Positions 51,761 to 61,018 are shown, counted from the stretch's first letter. The stretch: DNA of 64,000 nt from an uncultured Lachnospiraceae bacterium (GCA_947631955.1 CANRNJ010000005.1:21544-85543); one strand, 5' to 3'. Program-made: numbers and translations. Notes: generated by a model not told the origin, from the sequence alone.

Positions 51761-52786
51761 TCAGTTAAATTTGAAAAACCTTCTGCAGATCTTATACCCT
51801 TCCACAGATATCTTCCTTCCCCCTTTGCCGGGCAGATTCATGGAATTGCCCAGTACACCGTACCGGAGTCTTATATAGATCCGCAGATCTTTCTTTTTAA
51901 TGTAATTCCACAATTCCTGTTTCTTCTTAAGGTTCTCCTCCGTACCGGACCGGATCAATAGTATAGAAGAAATCACCGTAATGATCTCCAGATAATTCAG
52001 CATATAATTTTTCAGTTTGCGGCGGATGCACAGTTTATCCATATTCTCCGCCAGATAGTCCATCATGATCTTATTGACTTTGATCTGCTGATCTATTCTG
52101 GATATCATGATCTCTTCGTTGACGGACTGTCCTTCCCTGCCGATATAATAGCGGTAGAAATTGACGTCCAGATAATACATGTTGCGCACAAACGGAAGCG
52201 GTTCAAAAACAAAGATGTTATCTACATAGAAAGTATTGTCCGGCAGTTTTAATCCGCTTTCCCTGAGCAGTCTTGTCCGAAAGATCACCGAATGCATCAG
52301 AATATACTGCCCTTTGTGAAAATGTCTGACGTCATTCCATGTAAATATCTGGTCCTGCGGAAGGGCATGGCGGTATTTCATGACTTTATGCTTCGCCTCT
52401 CCCTCTTTCTCATAGACGAAATTACTGATCAGCATATCAAGCGTCGTATCGCCCGCCGTAATGTCCCTGAGCACTTCAAGGATCTTAAAATAGGCGCTCT
52501 CTTTGACCCAGTCGTCGCTGTCAACCACCTTAAAATACACCCCGGAAGCCTGCGCCAGTCCGGCGTTGACCGCAGAGCCGTGACCGCCGTTCTCCTTATG
52601 AATGACCTTGACGATAGACGGATGCCGGGATGCATACCCATCCGCAATAGCCGCCGTGTTGTCCGTCGAGCCGTCGTCTACGATCAGTATCTCCACGTCC
52701 TCTCCGCCTATCAGCAAAGAATCTATGCACTTTCTCATATAGTCCTGTGAATTGTAACAGGGAACCGCCACCGACAATAATTTCAT
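51761..52786 (-). CDS. Family 2 glycosyltransferase
   Basis: A 341-aa GT-A enzyme. LLSVAVPCYNSQDYMRKCIDS and VEILIVDDGSTDNTAAIAD form the nucleotide-sugar site, and VYFKVVDSDDWVKESAY gives the metal-binding DxD. A C-terminal basic region with a hydrophobic helix (LEIITVISSILLIRS) may touch the membrane. Acceptor and sugar are unknown; surface polysaccharide or lipid glycosylation is likely. The ATG at 52786 uses GGAG that forms the edge of leader element B, shared with folA. It is not in an obvious polysaccharide cluster. Confidence 0.9.
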   Translation of the reverse strand: MKLLSVAVPCYNSQDYMRKCIDSLLIGGEDVEILIVDDGSTDNTAAIADGYASRHPSIVKVIHKENGGHGSAVNAGLAQASGVYFKVVDSDDWVKESAYFKILEVLRDITAGDTTLDMLISNFVYEKEGEAKHKVMKYRHALPQDQIFTWNDVRHFHKGQYILMHSVIFRTRLLRESGLKLPDNTFYVDNIFVFEPLPFVRNMYYLDVNFYRYYIGREGQSVNEEIMISRIDQQIKVNKIMMDYLAENMDKLCIRRKLKNYMLNYLEIITVISSILLIRSGTEENLKKKQELWNYIKKKDLRIYIRLRYGVLGNSMNLPGKGGRKISVEGYKICRRFFKFN

Positions 52787-52796
52787 ATAATCAATT

Positions 52797-52884
52797 CTCC
52801 ATTCCGGAGCGTTCTTACAGCGGGCGGCGCGAATCTCAAATCCGCGCCTGCCATCATGGGAACTTGTGACGCTCCAGCACAAAT
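52797..52884 (-). promoter_or_regulatory. Structured leader element B, same type as upstream of folA
   Basis: Minus strand opens TTTGTGCTGGAGCGTCACAA and closes CGCTCCGGAATGGAG, ten bases before the glycosyltransferase ATG. Relative to copy A the CTGGAGCG/CGCTCCGG pairing is kept through wobble pairs while the middle differs (GGCGCGGATTTG..CGCGCC forms its own stem here). The ribosome site GGAG is again the 3' arm of a local hairpin. Confidence 0.5.
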
Positions 52885-52903
52885 CCCATCAGGACAGGGT
52901 CCA

Positions 52904-54631
52904 TCACAAAGCGCTGATCATGCGCATATACGCGGCATAAGCCGACGGGATAGGATACCGTTCTTTCATTTCGCTCACTTCGACAAATTCATATTCTCCC
53001 ATGCCCTCCAGATCATCCACACGGATCAGATATCCCGTCATGTGCCATTCTTTGTGGGTAAAAATATGCTTTGCCGGTTCCAGTCTGCGGATCCTGAGAG
53101 GCGAAACGCCGCTCTGACGCAGATACTCCAACACCTGTTTTTCTTTCCGGTGTCCCTCCATAGTGGGAAATTCGTACATCCCCGCGAGCAGCCCCTCGCC
53201 GGGACGCCTGCGCAGCGCTATCTTATGACCGTACTGTATGACCAGAATCGTTTTCTTTTCTATCGCCCGCGGTTTCTTTGCCGCTTTCAAGGGATACTGC
53301 TGCGTCGCCTTTGCCGCTCTTGCTCTGCACAGTTCCTTCCACGGACATATGCCGCATTTGGGTTCGCCGTTGGGCACGCAGACCGTAGCGCCCAATTCCA
53401 TCAATGCCTGATTAAAATCTCCCGGCCTGTCCTTGGGCATAACGCTGCGAAGTTCGTCTTCTATATCTTTCCTGACTCTGGCCTCAGAAATATTTCTTTC
53501 ATCCATCCGCAGTCTGGACAGCACCCGCAGGACATTGCCGTCCACGGCCGGCACCGGACGCCCAAAGGCAATCGACGCCACGGCTCCTGCCGTATAGCTG
53601 CCGATCCCGCTCAACCGCATCAGGCCGTCATGATCCGAGGGCATCCTGCCGCCGTATTCGGACATGATCATCTGTGCCGCCTTCTTAAGGTTTCTCGCCC
53701 TGTTATAGTATCCGAGCCCTTCCCACAGTTTCAGCAGTTTTTCCTCATCCGCCTCGGCAAGACTTTTGATGTCCGGCAGTTCCCTGAGAAAACGGTCATA
53801 ATAAGGTTTCACCGCTTCTACCCTCGTCTGCTGCAGCATGATCTCGGACAGCCAGACATGATACGGCGAAGGATCCTCCCTCCATGGCAGGATACGCTTA
53901 TTGCCGTCATACCATGTAAGCAATGGCTCTGTAATGAGATCCAGTTCGTCTACGACAACCGGGATCTCTTTGTCTATTGCAAGAAAGTCTTCTTCCACCA
54001 CGCAGTCACAGGCGAGCAGGTGCACTCCGGCGTTTCTGGCTCTTAACAGTGCGTCCCCGAACGCCGGCTGCGTATGCCGGTTTGGTTCCACATATCTGAC
54101 GCCGCACATCTGCACGACAAAGATCAGGTACGCTTCATAGCCTTGTCCGTGCGCCGCAATGAGTTCTTCCACATGCTTTACGGCCCGCTCGGAAGGCGCA
54201 TCGGGAAAGGAAGCGATATCATCGTTTTCCAGTGTAACGCCTTTGACTTCTATAAAAGCTTTCCGGCCGGAACCACTCTCTGCATAGAAATCAAATCGGG
54301 AACTGCCAAACACTGTTTCCGGCCGTATCAGGCAGATGTCCTCATACAGCCCTCCCGCCGCAAGCCATTCGCCCACGACCTTATTCGGAGCACTGGAATC
54401 CATGTTGACAAGTCTTGCTCCTTTATTGACCGCCACCAGATCGTAGGCGGTAGCCCGATCGGGATTATCGCTTTTCGCAAGGTACACCGCGGCATTGTCC
54501 GTCAGCAGTTCCCGGCATCTCCCCGTATTCTTTACATGTACTTTGGTTCTTTTCCCCGCTATATCCACATAGGCGATAAAACGATTCGGCCTTTCTATGA
54601 AATTGGCTTTGACGATTTCATTATATTTCAT
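52904..54631 (-). CDS. SfsA-MutY fusion (SfsA nuclease-like plus A/G-specific adenine glycosylase)
   Basis: A 575-aa two-domain protein. Residues 1-225 match SfsA (VHVKNTGRCRELL, SSRFDFYAE, AFIEVKGVTLEN, FPDAPSERAVKHVEEL), a nuclease-like fold. From ~233 to the end it is a complete MutY: LPWREDPSPYHVWLSEIMLQQT with catalytic Glu263, helix-hairpin-helix RLSGIGSYTAGA, catalytic Asp364 (AVDGNV), [4Fe-4S] C418/C426/C429/C435 and a NUDIX-like C-domain that recognises 8-oxoG. MutY removes A opposite 8-oxoG. The first Cys spacing is 7 instead of 6. The frame is uninterrupted. The ribosome site is weak. Confidence 0.92.
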   Translation of the reverse strand: MKYNEIVKANFIERPNRFIAYVDIAGKRTKVHVKNTGRCRELLTDNAAVYLAKSDNPDRATAYDLVAVNKGARLVNMDSSAPNKVVGEWLAAGGLYEDICLIRPETVFGSSRFDFYAESGSGRKAFIEVKGVTLENDDIASFPDAPSERAVKHVEELIAAHGQGYEAYLIFVVQMCGVRYVEPNRHTQPAFGDALLRARNAGVHLLACDCVVEEDFLAIDKEIPVVVDELDLITEPLLTWYDGNKRILPWREDPSPYHVWLSEIMLQQTRVEAVKPYYDRFLRELPDIKSLAEADEEKLLKLWEGLGYYNRARNLKKAAQMIMSEYGGRMPSDHDGLMRLSGIGSYTAGAVASIAFGRPVPAVDGNVLRVLSRLRMDERNISEARVRKDIEDELRSVMPKDRPGDFNQALMELGATVCVPNGEPKCGICPWKELCRARAAKATQQYPLKAAKKPRAIEKKTILVIQYGHKIALRRRPGEGLLAGMYEFPTMEGHRKEKQVLEYLRQSGVSPLRIRRLEPAKHIFTHKEWHMTGYLIRVDDLEGMGEYEFVEVSEMKERYPIPSAYAAYMRMISAL

Positions 54632-54724
54632 CTCATATTTTCAGTTTTTATCATTTTATCCAAAATATTGCGCAGATCCCGCAGGGTTATGACTTTTCTG
54701 CCCGATCCGCCCGGCTCCATACCG

Positions 54725-55663
54725 TCAGCTGCTGTCCAAAACACAGCCGCCGTCAAGATCTTTGCTCTTATATGGCACCCGTGCCGCCGGAACGACCTCG
54801 GACGCCGGTTCGGTATGTACCGACTGATCATCGAAGAAGATATGCGCGCCGAATGATTGAAGCACATCTTTCTTGCGTATCCCGCCGAGGAAAAAGACCT
54901 CGTCGATCCGCACATTCCACGCGCGCAGCGTGCGGATGACCCTCTCGTGCGCCGGAGCGCATCTGGTAGTGACAAGCGCCGTTCTGATGGGAGCGTCTTC
55001 CTGCGTGAAATCCTTTTGCAGATTTGACAACGTTTTCAGGAATTTTGCGAACGGCCCCGCTTGAAGCGGATTGCCTGCATTGCGCCGCTCGTTCTCCTCA
55101 AACGCCGCCAGTCCATGTTCCTGATAGATCCTTTCCGATTCATCGGAGAAAAGCACCGCATCCCCGTCAAATGCGATCCGGATCTGTTTGATCTGATGTT
55201 CGCAGTCATAAGTGCGCAGTCCGTCGGTACAGATGATGCCCGCCGCAATATTCGAGTCTATGGCGCTCTGCACATCGTCCTCATAGGCCGACAGGAAAAG
55301 ATCCGTCTTAAATGCCGCAAGGTACGGCGCCAAAGACGCCCCGCTCGCCAAAACCGCTCTGGTTATATTCAACCCGTAATGTTCGATCGCCTTAAAGACC
55401 CGCAGCGAGGAGTCCGGGCTGTTTCTGGACATGATGATAACTTCCACACAGCCTTCGTGATTCGGCAGGTTATTCAGGTTGAGCAGCGCTTTGATCAGAG
55501 GGAAACCCGGCCCCGGACGCAGTATATCATTCTCATGTTCAACCTGATACCGGCAGTATGCTTCCACACCTTCCGACTCAAATATCGTATTTTCATAAGT
55601 AAGATCAAACAAAGCCCGCGAGGATACCCCTACTACCAGCCTGTTCTCTAAATCATACGCCAT
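54725..55663 (-). CDS. 5'-nucleotidase (cN-I type)
   Basis: A 312-aa cytosolic HAD-like nucleotidase that hydrolyses nucleoside 5'-monophosphates. Family sequences seen are VVGVSSRALFDLTYEN, PLIKALLNLN, VIIMSRNSPDSSLRVFKAI and IRIAFDGDAVLFSDESE, the last holding the nucleophile region, plus HIFFDDQ. The ATG at 55663 follows AGGAGG. It lies between the SfsA-MutY fusion and the SOS-box gene, so all three may relate to nucleotide or DNA damage, but there is no direct proof. Confidence 0.86.
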   Translation of the reverse strand: MAYDLENRLVVGVSSRALFDLTYENTIFESEGVEAYCRYQVEHENDILRPGPGFPLIKALLNLNNLPNHEGCVEVIIMSRNSPDSSLRVFKAIEHYGLNITRAVLASGASLAPYLAAFKTDLFLSAYEDDVQSAIDSNIAAGIICTDGLRTYDCEHQIKQIRIAFDGDAVLFSDESERIYQEHGLAAFEENERRNAGNPLQAGPFAKFLKTLSNLQKDFTQEDAPIRTALVTTRCAPAHERVIRTLRAWNVRIDEVFFLGGIRKKDVLQSFGAHIFFDDQSVHTEPASEVVPAARVPYKSKDLDGGCVLDSS

Positions 55664-55752
55664 CAAGCCACCTCCTGACACCGTCTGCGACATTCTCATG
55701 CCGCGCTGGGATTCTCCGGAAATGGCTCTGCGGTGCGATCCGCCTTAATCAG

Positions 55753-56418
55753 CTATCGCAGTCTGTTACACTCATACTTTTCAAAAGTAAGCAGACAATT
55801 CTTAAACTCCTCATACCGGGTTTCCACATCGCCGTCTTTGATCTCCAGATCAACGGCCGCCGCCATCGTGTTGATCATATCGTCGGTTATTCTGGGGCGA
55901 AGGGATGTTAAGACGTCAAGTTTCCGCTCATAAGTATCTGCATCCAGAAATTCCATCACCAGAGGATCAATATTCACTTCTTCGTTCCTGTCTTCATTTG
56001 TGCCCGACGGCTGTTCCGATACCGCCGGTTGTTCCGCCGTCTGCGTCTGCCGTACTGTCTTGGCCTGTTCCGCTTCCTGCGTCTGTCCCATGGTCTTCGT
56101 CCGCTCTGTCATCTGCGTCTGTGCTGCCACGGTTCTCAGCTGTTCCGCTGTCTTGGCCTGCTCCGCTTCCTGCCCTATATTATCCATATCCTGAAGCAGT
56201 TCAAAACGATATCGCTGTTTCGCCTCAGGATACTTTGACCGGTCCACTTCATCCATAAACATTGCCAGAGGTCTGACATAAATCTGGAACGTGTCGTACA
56301 TCGCCTGATAAACTACCATTGTTTCGCCTGTTTCGCTGTGTTTTGCAAGACAACGGATCTGATATATATTTCCTTTAAAATGTCTGTACATTTCCAGAGG
56401 TTTGGGATTTGATCTCAT
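55753..56418 (-). CDS. DUF1653-like protein with C-terminal extension, SOS-controlled
   Basis: A 221-aa protein. Residues ~10-70 (YRHFKGNIYQIRCLAKHSET, VVYQAMYDTFQIYVRPLAMF) match DUF1653, a small domain of unknown function often found alone. A Gln/Thr/Glu-rich linker with imperfect EQAKT repeats spans ~80-140. A C-terminal helical domain (DPLVMEFLDADTYERKLDVL) was not recognised. GGAG is 6 bases before the ATG at 56418. Two LexA boxes and a consensus promoter upstream indicate DNA-damage induction. What it does in the SOS response is unknown. Confidence 0.8.
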   Translation of the reverse strand: MRSNPKPLEMYRHFKGNIYQIRCLAKHSETGETMVVYQAMYDTFQIYVRPLAMFMDEVDRSKYPEAKQRYRFELLQDMDNIGQEAEQAKTAEQLRTVAAQTQMTERTKTMGQTQEAEQAKTVRQTQTAEQPAVSEQPSGTNEDRNEEVNIDPLVMEFLDADTYERKLDVLTSLRPRITDDMINTMAAAVDLEIKDGDVETRYEEFKNCLLTFEKYECNRLR

Positions 56419-56552
56419 ATCATGCTCCAATCTGATTTACTCGAAGCAGGCGTATCGTGAAACCTGTCTGCTCCATCTTTACTAGTATAATCCCAAATCC
56501 TGAAAATGTCATTCTTTTCTATTGAAGAAAAAAAATAAATCTTTCCGTTTTG

Positions 56553-56566
56553 CGAACAAATGTTCT
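56553..56566. promoter_or_regulatory. LexA (SOS) box, downstream copy
   Basis: CGAAC-AAAT-GTTCT on the plus strand matches the Bacillus-type SOS box CGAAC-N4-GTTCG with one mismatch. It lies at about the transcription start of the DUF1653-like gene. Confidence 0.75.
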
Positions 56567-56574
56567 GTATAATT

Positions 56575-56603
56575 AATATAAAACATATGTTCGATTCTGT
56601 CAA
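56575..56603 (-). promoter_or_regulatory. Promoter with embedded LexA box
   Basis: Minus strand -35 TTGACA (56598-56603), 17-bp spacer, -10 TATATT (56575-56580). The spacer contains a second SOS box, CGAAC-ATAT-GTTTT (56580-56593), so LexA would block polymerase. A second possible promoter, ATGACA-17-TATACT, is nearer the gene and could give basal expression. Confidence 0.75.
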
Positions 56604-56645
56604 TATCCTGCTGCCGGTTCCGCGCTTTTTAATGCTGTGCGCAAA

Positions 56646-57188
56646 TCAGCCGAACACATATTGAAATGTGCACGTTTCCTCCTGAAACTCCGCTGCGGAC
56701 AACAGATCCGCCAGAGCGGCCTTATCCTCGCCGTTCATCCGGTCCAGCCTTCTGTGATGAATGAGTATCGTATATTCCCGGCTGCCGTTTTCATCGGCGA
56801 CCCATCTGAGATCAAGCCCGCAGTCATGAAGCCCCTGTCCCTCTAACGTCTTCCTTGCACTGTTGACAAATTCCTGTTCCAGAGCCGCATAATAATGATT
56901 ATTGCGTTCACAGCCCTTCTTTTCCCTGCTCATAACCGTCCCTTTAACACAGAAAATAATGATCAGCACAAGCAGGACCGTGAGAAAACCAAACGCCTTC
57001 CCGCTCCGCTTTTCTCTGCTTATGTACTTTTCACCGGATCTGCCGACCATGTCCTTTCCGTTTGATCTGCTGCCGCTTATCTGCCTTTCAGCGGCCCTGT
57101 TTCCGCTCATATACTTTTCGCTAGATCTGCTGCCGCCGCTCATATGCCTTTCACCGGCCCCGCTTCCGCTTATATATTTTTCTCTCAT
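56646..57188 (-). CDS. Uncharacterised single-span membrane protein with repetitive N-terminus
   Basis: I do not recognise this 180-aa protein. The first ~60 residues are cytoplasmic imperfect repeats rich in Ser, Gly, Arg and Lys (EKYISGSGAGERHMSGGSRS, then EKYMSGNRAAERQISGSRS). A membrane helix follows at about 65-84 (AFGFLTVLLVLIIIFCVKG). The ~95-residue extracytoplasmic part (NNHYYAALEQEFVNSARKTL, GLDLRWVADENGSREYTILI) looks like a small alpha/beta domain. GGGGAGG precedes the ATG. It stands alone between the SOS-box region and a hybrid kinase. Confidence 0.7.
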   Translation of the reverse strand: MREKYISGSGAGERHMSGGSRSSEKYMSGNRAAERQISGSRSNGKDMVGRSGEKYISREKRSGKAFGFLTVLLVLIIIFCVKGTVMSREKKGCERNNHYYAALEQEFVNSARKTLEGQGLHDCGLDLRWVADENGSREYTILIHHRRLDRMNGEDKAALADLLSAAEFQEETCTFQYVFG

Positions 57189-57356
57189 TCTTCGTCCTCC
57201 CCGGCATTTTCGCCGCATTTTCATCTGCTGTTACAAATGTGCCTGCCTTTTGGTCAATTTCTGATAATAAAATATCATAGGTGATGTACCATATAACGGA
57301 CTTGAATTGGAAAATAAAAATTTTTTTGCCTGCGGAACAGCATAAATATTGCGAAA

Positions 57357-57390
57357 AGCGCCCATGCAGCATCAAAACTGCATGAGCGCT
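57357..57390 (-). terminator. Terminator of the large hybrid kinase gene
   Basis: Long arms AGCGC-CCATGCAG and CTGCATG-AGCGCT with one bulged base, followed by TTTT on the minus strand, about 50 bp after the stop. Confidence 0.75.
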
Positions 57391-57442
57391 CAAAAACTTT
57401 TCAATATTCAGCTGTTCTCCGGCATTATGACTACTCCAACCG

Positions 57443-60400
57443 TCACTCCAGAAATTGTTTGAGGACGCTCATAAACACATCTATATCAAGCGGTTTGGCG
57501 ATATGGGCGTTCATGCCGTTTTTGAGGGCTTCCTCTTTATCCTCCTCAAGCGCGTTGGCCGTCATGGCTATGATTGGGATCGTATTGACGTCCTCTCTCG
57601 GCAGCGCCCTGATCGTCCGGGTCGCCTCATAGCCGTTCATCGTCGGCATCTGTATATCCATCAGTATAATATCGTAATAGTGTTCCGCCGACGCTCTTAC
57701 CATCGCCACAGCGTCCGTTCCGTCCGGCGCCGACTCCACCACAAAGCCCGCCTCGCTCAATATCATCTCGGCGATCTCGCGGTTCATTTCGATATCTTCC
57801 ACGAGAAGGATCCGTTTTCCGCCGAAGTCTTCTTTGGTCCAAGCCTGCGTTTCTTCCTCCTGCTCTTTGTCATTGGCCGCAAGCAGGGCGGATTTTAAAT
57901 TGGACATAAAAAGCGGTTTCGCGCAGAAAGCGGTAACGCCCGCCGCTTTTGCCTCCTCCTCGATATCCGACCAGTCGTATGCCGTCATGATGATCACCGG
58001 AGCTTGAGGTCCGACCGCGTTTCGGATCATTCTGGCCGTTTCCACGCCGTTTGTTTCCGGCATCTGCCAATCTATGATATAGGTATGATAAGGATCTTTT
58101 TCTTCACTTGCGAACTTGGCGCGGTATACGGCATCTCTTCCCGACGTGGTCCACTCGGAACGCATCCCGATCTGTTTCAGCATCTTGCCGACGCTGTCAC
58201 AGATATTGAAATCGTCGTCCACCACCAACGCCCGAAGTCCTTTCATTTCTTTGATGTGCTTCTCAGTTTCCTCCACGTCCTGAAGTTTCAGGCTGAGTTC
58301 CACGGTAAACGTGCTTCCTTTTCCGCGCTGGCTTTCAACATTTATCGTGCCGTTCATCATCTCCACGATATTCTTGGTGATCGCCATGCCCAGCCCGGTG
58401 CCTTGGATCCCCGACTGCGTCACCGTCGTTTCGCGCTCAAAGGGCTCAAAGATATGATCCACAAACTCCTGCGACATGCCTATTCCGTTATCCTTGACGA
58501 CAAACATGTACTCGCCGTATCCGTCGTTCACCGAACGTTTCTGTATGATGCGGAAAGAGATATTGCCGTCCGCAGGCGTGTATTTTACCGCGTTGCTTAA
58601 AAGATTGATAAACACCTGATTCAGCTTCAAAGGATCGGCTATGATATCTTCGTTCTGTACATCGTAGGTATCCACGTCGAGTTTGATCTGCTTTGCTTTC
58701 ACCTGAGGCTGTATGATGTTGATCAGATTGTGCATGATCTCGGCAAGATTACAATTCTGCTCCTTGATCTGGATCTTGCCGCTCTCGATCCGGCTCATAT
58801 CCAGGATATCGTTGATCAGGCTCAGAAGGTGGTTACTGGAGGAAAGCACCTTCTGCAGGCAGTCTTTGACCTGTTCCTTGTTGTCGATGTGCCCCACGGC
58901 GATCGTCGCAAACCCGATGATCGCGTTCATAGGCGTACGGATATCGTGGGACATATTGGACAAGAACGTGGTTTTGGCCTTATTGGCGTGCTGCGCCTGA
59001 ACCAGAGCGTCCTGAAGCGCCTGTGTTTCACGCAGACGTTTTTTCACCATCTCCGTCACATCCTTGGTCACGACCATGACCAGAATATCTCCCGTTTCAT
59101 AATCGCGCGTCATGAGGAAAGACTGGCTGACACAGATGTCATTATCCGATATGTTTTCCGATACGTCTTTGCTCCAATATTCGACCGTCACTTCCGCCTC
59201 GCCGTTTTCAAACCGTTCGGTCAGCTTGGAAAAATCAGATGCGTCCGAATATTCCTGAAGGGATTCTTCCGCTATAAACCGTTTCCACCGTTCAAATACT
59301 TCCGACGCCCTGCAGGGCGCTTCCATGCCTACCTGTTGCAAAAGGGAAACCGGCTGCCCGTTCACCGTGCGTACGATATCTTCCTCCATGAGATCCTGCG
59401 TGAGATTAAACTCAAAAGTGCAGATTGCCGACGCCGTTACGGCGATCCTGTACTGCCGTTCCTTGCGGTCGGCGATCGACAGCTTCGCCTGGTTCTGCAG
59501 CTCGCGTTCCTTGACTTCCGTAATGTCCTGGCGCAGGAACAGGACTTTGGCTGCTTTGCCGTTTTTGCGCTCCAGACAGATGATGTTCACATGCTCCCAC
59601 ACTTGTTCCGTCCCGGCGTATGAATGAACTTCAAACCGCAGGCTGCTGTATTTTTCCATCGCTATGATAATGGATTCCTTGCTGATCTGGCCCAAAAATT
59701 TCTGGCGTTCGTTTTCATCGACCAAAAGCGAACTGAAATAAACGCGCAGATCTTCGTACGGACCCGACACCGCCACTCTGTCGTCCATCGGGCGCGTCCC
59801 CGCCAGATACCGATAGGTATCGTCCTCAAAATCGACCAGCGTGAACCGGGAAAACAGCGTAGTGACGCCGTCTATGATGTAACTCATTTCCTGATTTTCC
59901 CGCTCCAGTCTTTTCCGTTCATATCCGGCGCTGACCAGAAGGACGATGATGTAAACGGCAAACAGTATGATAAGCCCTGTTTCCAGACGGATACCGACCA
60001 GATTTTCATCTCTTATCATCTGCTGGGTCACATTCTTGGGAAACGTCTGCACGAGAACGTAACCGCTGCTCGGAAGACATTTGACACACACGTTGTCCGT
60101 CAGGCAGTCCTCTCTGCATATAAACGCGCCTTCCCCGCCGCCGTCAAACACTTCTTGCACTTTGGCCGCGGTGTCCGGGTCGATCACCTTGTCCTCGACG
60201 AGTTTTTCCGTGATCCTTGTGTCGTACAACTCCCCGCTGGAACCGGCAATGATCCTGCCGTCCGGCATACACAGATAGACTGCCGCCTTTTCTCCGAAAT
60301 AGGTTACGGAAAGCATATTTTCCAGATATTCTTCCGCCAGAAAAGCGCCCCGCAGCACGCCGATGATCTCGCCGTCAAAATATACCGGAGCATAGAAACT

Positions 60401-60844
60401 TGCCATGGGTTCGTCGAAATAAGGGGAATCGAAAATGATCGAAACGCCGTCCTTACCCGCTATGCCGTTCCGATAATATTTTCTTTTGGAGGCGTCCGAG
60501 GTGCGTCCGTCCGCAGTATGATCGATGCCGTCTTTGTCCGTATACATCATCACGTCAAACAGGGCGTTCTCCTGCATCTGCGCGAGCATCTGCGTGTCTA
60601 CCTCCGGGGTTTTGAGCCCTTGGCTCAGATAGTACGCATATATATTGATATGGTTCAAAGCGCTTGTCAGCTCTTCGTCGATACGATAGGCCGACACCCG
60701 CGCCGAATCCGCCGCATAATTTTTGTTGCGCTCCTCGATGCGGTTCCGGTTCTCACCCGTATACCAACAAAACAGAATGATCATTACTAACAGGACCAGA
60801 GAAACCAGCCCGACCTGTTGAAGCGATTTTTTCTTTTTATCCAT
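57443..60844 (-). CDS. Transmembrane Cache hybrid histidine kinase with two receiver domains
   Basis: A 1133-aa sensor. The first membrane helix is at ~12-28 and a double-Cache-like extracytoplasmic sensor at ~35-285 (DGIDHTADGRTSD, DSPYFDEPMASFYAPVYFDG, SSGYVLVQTFP). The second helix is at ~295-312, followed by two PAS-like regions. HisKA has its His in MSHDIRTPMN, and the HATPase shows NLLSNAVKYTP, DNGIGM and GTGLGMAI. A degenerate-looking REC (ALVVDDDFNICDSV, YIIDWQMPETNG) and a canonical REC (ILLVEDIEMN, ILMDIQMPTMNG) end the protein. No HPt is attached, so a separate HPt or regulator is needed. Such giant hybrids are common in Lachnospiraceae. Confidence 0.92.
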   Translation of the reverse strand: MDKKKKSLQQVGLVSLVLLVMIILFCWYTGENRNRIEERNKNYAADSARVSAYRIDEELTSALNHINIYAYYLSQGLKTPEVDTQMLAQMQENALFDVMMYTDKDGIDHTADGRTSDASKRKYYRNGIAGKDGVSIIFDSPYFDEPMASFYAPVYFDGEIIGVLRGAFLAEEYLENMLSVTYFGEKAAVYLCMPDGRIIAGSSGELYDTRITEKLVEDKVIDPDTAAKVQEVFDGGGEGAFICREDCLTDNVCVKCLPSSGYVLVQTFPKNVTQQMIRDENLVGIRLETGLIILFAVYIIVLLVSAGYERKRLERENQEMSYIIDGVTTLFSRFTLVDFEDDTYRYLAGTRPMDDRVAVSGPYEDLRVYFSSLLVDENERQKFLGQISKESIIIAMEKYSSLRFEVHSYAGTEQVWEHVNIICLERKNGKAAKVLFLRQDITEVKERELQNQAKLSIADRKERQYRIAVTASAICTFEFNLTQDLMEEDIVRTVNGQPVSLLQQVGMEAPCRASEVFERWKRFIAEESLQEYSDASDFSKLTERFENGEAEVTVEYWSKDVSENISDNDICVSQSFLMTRDYETGDILVMVVTKDVTEMVKKRLRETQALQDALVQAQHANKAKTTFLSNMSHDIRTPMNAIIGFATIAVGHIDNKEQVKDCLQKVLSSSNHLLSLINDILDMSRIESGKIQIKEQNCNLAEIMHNLINIIQPQVKAKQIKLDVDTYDVQNEDIIADPLKLNQVFINLLSNAVKYTPADGNISFRIIQKRSVNDGYGEYMFVVKDNGIGMSQEFVDHIFEPFERETTVTQSGIQGTGLGMAITKNIVEMMNGTINVESQRGKGSTFTVELSLKLQDVEETEKHIKEMKGLRALVVDDDFNICDSVGKMLKQIGMRSEWTTSGRDAVYRAKFASEEKDPYHTYIIDWQMPETNGVETARMIRNAVGPQAPVIIMTAYDWSDIEEEAKAAGVTAFCAKPLFMSNLKSALLAANDKEQEEETQAWTKEDFGGKRILLVEDIEMNREIAEMILSEAGFVVESAPDGTDAVAMVRASAEHYYDIILMDIQMPTMNGYEATRTIRALPREDVNTIPIIAMTANALEEDKEEALKNGMNAHIAKPLDIDVFMSVLKQFLE

Positions 60845-60909
60845 GGAATCCCTCTTTATACTTTTATCTTATTATCCGTATTGTCATATGGCCGAAAAAC
60901 ACCGATATT

Positions 60910-60938
60910 ATTATACTACCGACCCATCCGTTAATCAA
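60910..60938 (-). promoter_or_regulatory. Promoter of the large hybrid kinase gene
   Basis: Minus strand -35 TTGATT (60933-60938), 17-bp spacer, -10 TATAAT (60910-60915), with a ~60-nt leader. Confidence 0.6.
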
Positions 60939-61018
60939 TGTAAAACCATTAAAAGCCTCCCAAAATCCATGCAGAACCATTGAATGATCCGTGCCGGGCC
61001 ATGCGGGACCGCGCAAAA

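Noticed and set aside
56415..56603. Small frames within the leader of the DUF1653-like gene
   Set aside because: They overlap the promoter and SOS box, have no convincing ribosome site, and none shows a recognisable sequence.
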